Below are positions 63,927 to 64,000 of a DNA stretch of 64,000 bases, one piece after another. The DNA is from Porphyromonadaceae bacterium FC4 (GTDB taxonomy: Bacteria > Bacteroidota > Bacteroidia > Bacteroidales > Porphyromonadaceae): positions 212,721-276,720 of the forward strand of contig LT635553.1 in NCBI GenBank assembly GCA_900120395.1, written 5' to 3'. The position numbers and the translations under genes were made by a program. A model generated the notes under the pieces. It was given only the letters and a program-made list of their open reading frames with translations. It was not told where the DNA came from and made no database searches. The number at the start of each line of letters is the position of its first letter. The first letter of the stretch is position 1.

Positions 63927-64000
63927 CTACAAATCGGTCTTTTTTTTTAGATCAATGTGGTAGCGATTCAAGACCACTTCGAGTAGCGTTTTGTTGACTA
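63927..64000 (-). CDS. IS3-family orfA, C-terminal part (cut by window edge)
   Basis: The visible codons end ...VNKTLLEVVLNRYHIDLKKKTDL then TAG. Nine A residues (63940-63948, as T on the plus strand) form an A AAA AAG slippery heptamer; slipping by -1 enters orfB. The rest of orfA and the IS left end lie beyond the window. Confidence 0.75.
   Translation of the reverse strand, partial: VNKTLLEVVLNRYHIDLKKKTDL

Overview
The window looks like a Bacteroidales chromosome, most likely Porphyromonas. The protein families fit (M16 peptidase, menaquinone methyltransferase, FtsW/MurG/MurC/FtsQ, SusD-free lipoproteins), many genes are preceded by the Bacteroidetes -7 promoter motif TAnnTTTG, and coding DNA is moderately GC-rich. 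The species call is an inference from these features, not from an alignment. Every host gene visible here lies on the minus strand.

Host left arm (1-21,696): a partial M16 peptidase; a zinc-uptake pair (ATPase and His-rich binding lipoprotein) joined to a Ca/Na antiporter and a CobC-like phosphatase; gap alone with a strong terminator; a tightly overlapped operon trx-phoH-purC-menG-aroE-acyltransferase; a cell-wall/division operon (lipoprotein-ftsW-murG-murC-ftsQ-CDF transporter-rnhB-YD lipoprotein) in which ftsQ is not followed by ftsA/ftsZ; and a long-chain acyl-CoA synthetase. Between operons lie two families of intergenic repeats: a two-unit, 44-bp-period element built on TTTCCTACTGGAAA (five copies in the window) and a mosaic of GC-rich perfect palindromes.

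Prophage (21,697-55,293, about 33.6 kb): a Mu-like transposable phage inserted inside one of the GC-rich palindromic repeats. Both ends can be read from the sequence. A CGAA duplication flanks the element, both termini begin TAT, and the motif AACGRRATGTSC lies exactly 12 nt inside each end, with further copies inward. Left to right it carries: an end region with five TTAGGGTATGCA iterons; a leftward self-cleaving S24 repressor; a 35-bp operator dyad between divergent promoters; the early operon (small regulator, MuA-like transposase, MuB-like ATPase, second P-loop ATPase, GemA-like protein, DUF3164-like protein, HAD phosphatase and small proteins) with an oppositely oriented HEXXH metalloprotease inserted; a terminator and fresh promoter; then the late region (protease-scaffold, capsid, lysis cassette, probable tail tube, tail chaperone with -1 frameshift extension, terminases, DUF1320-like connector, tape measure, portal-MuF fusion with a variable C-terminal domain, baseplate and fibre genes). 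The right end holds accessory genes: an antisense lipoprotein, a structured RNA-like leader, a Dam-type adenine methylase in the position Mu uses for mom, a broken small ORF and an antisense hypothetical gene.

The late-gene order differs strongly from phage Mu: protease and capsid come first, terminases lie between the tail chaperone and tape measure, and the portal comes after the tape measure. The most interesting points are this reordered transposable-phage lineage, the portal-MuF-variable C-terminal fusion, the predicted G/GT frameshift, the spanin-type lysis pair, and the intergenic 44-bp repeat family.

Host right arm (55,294-64,000): an MsbA-like ABC exporter, a UvrD/PcrA helicase and UvrA (uvrA and the helicase overlap by ATGA), then an IS3-family element cut by the window edge, with its orfA/orfB -1 slippery A-run visible.
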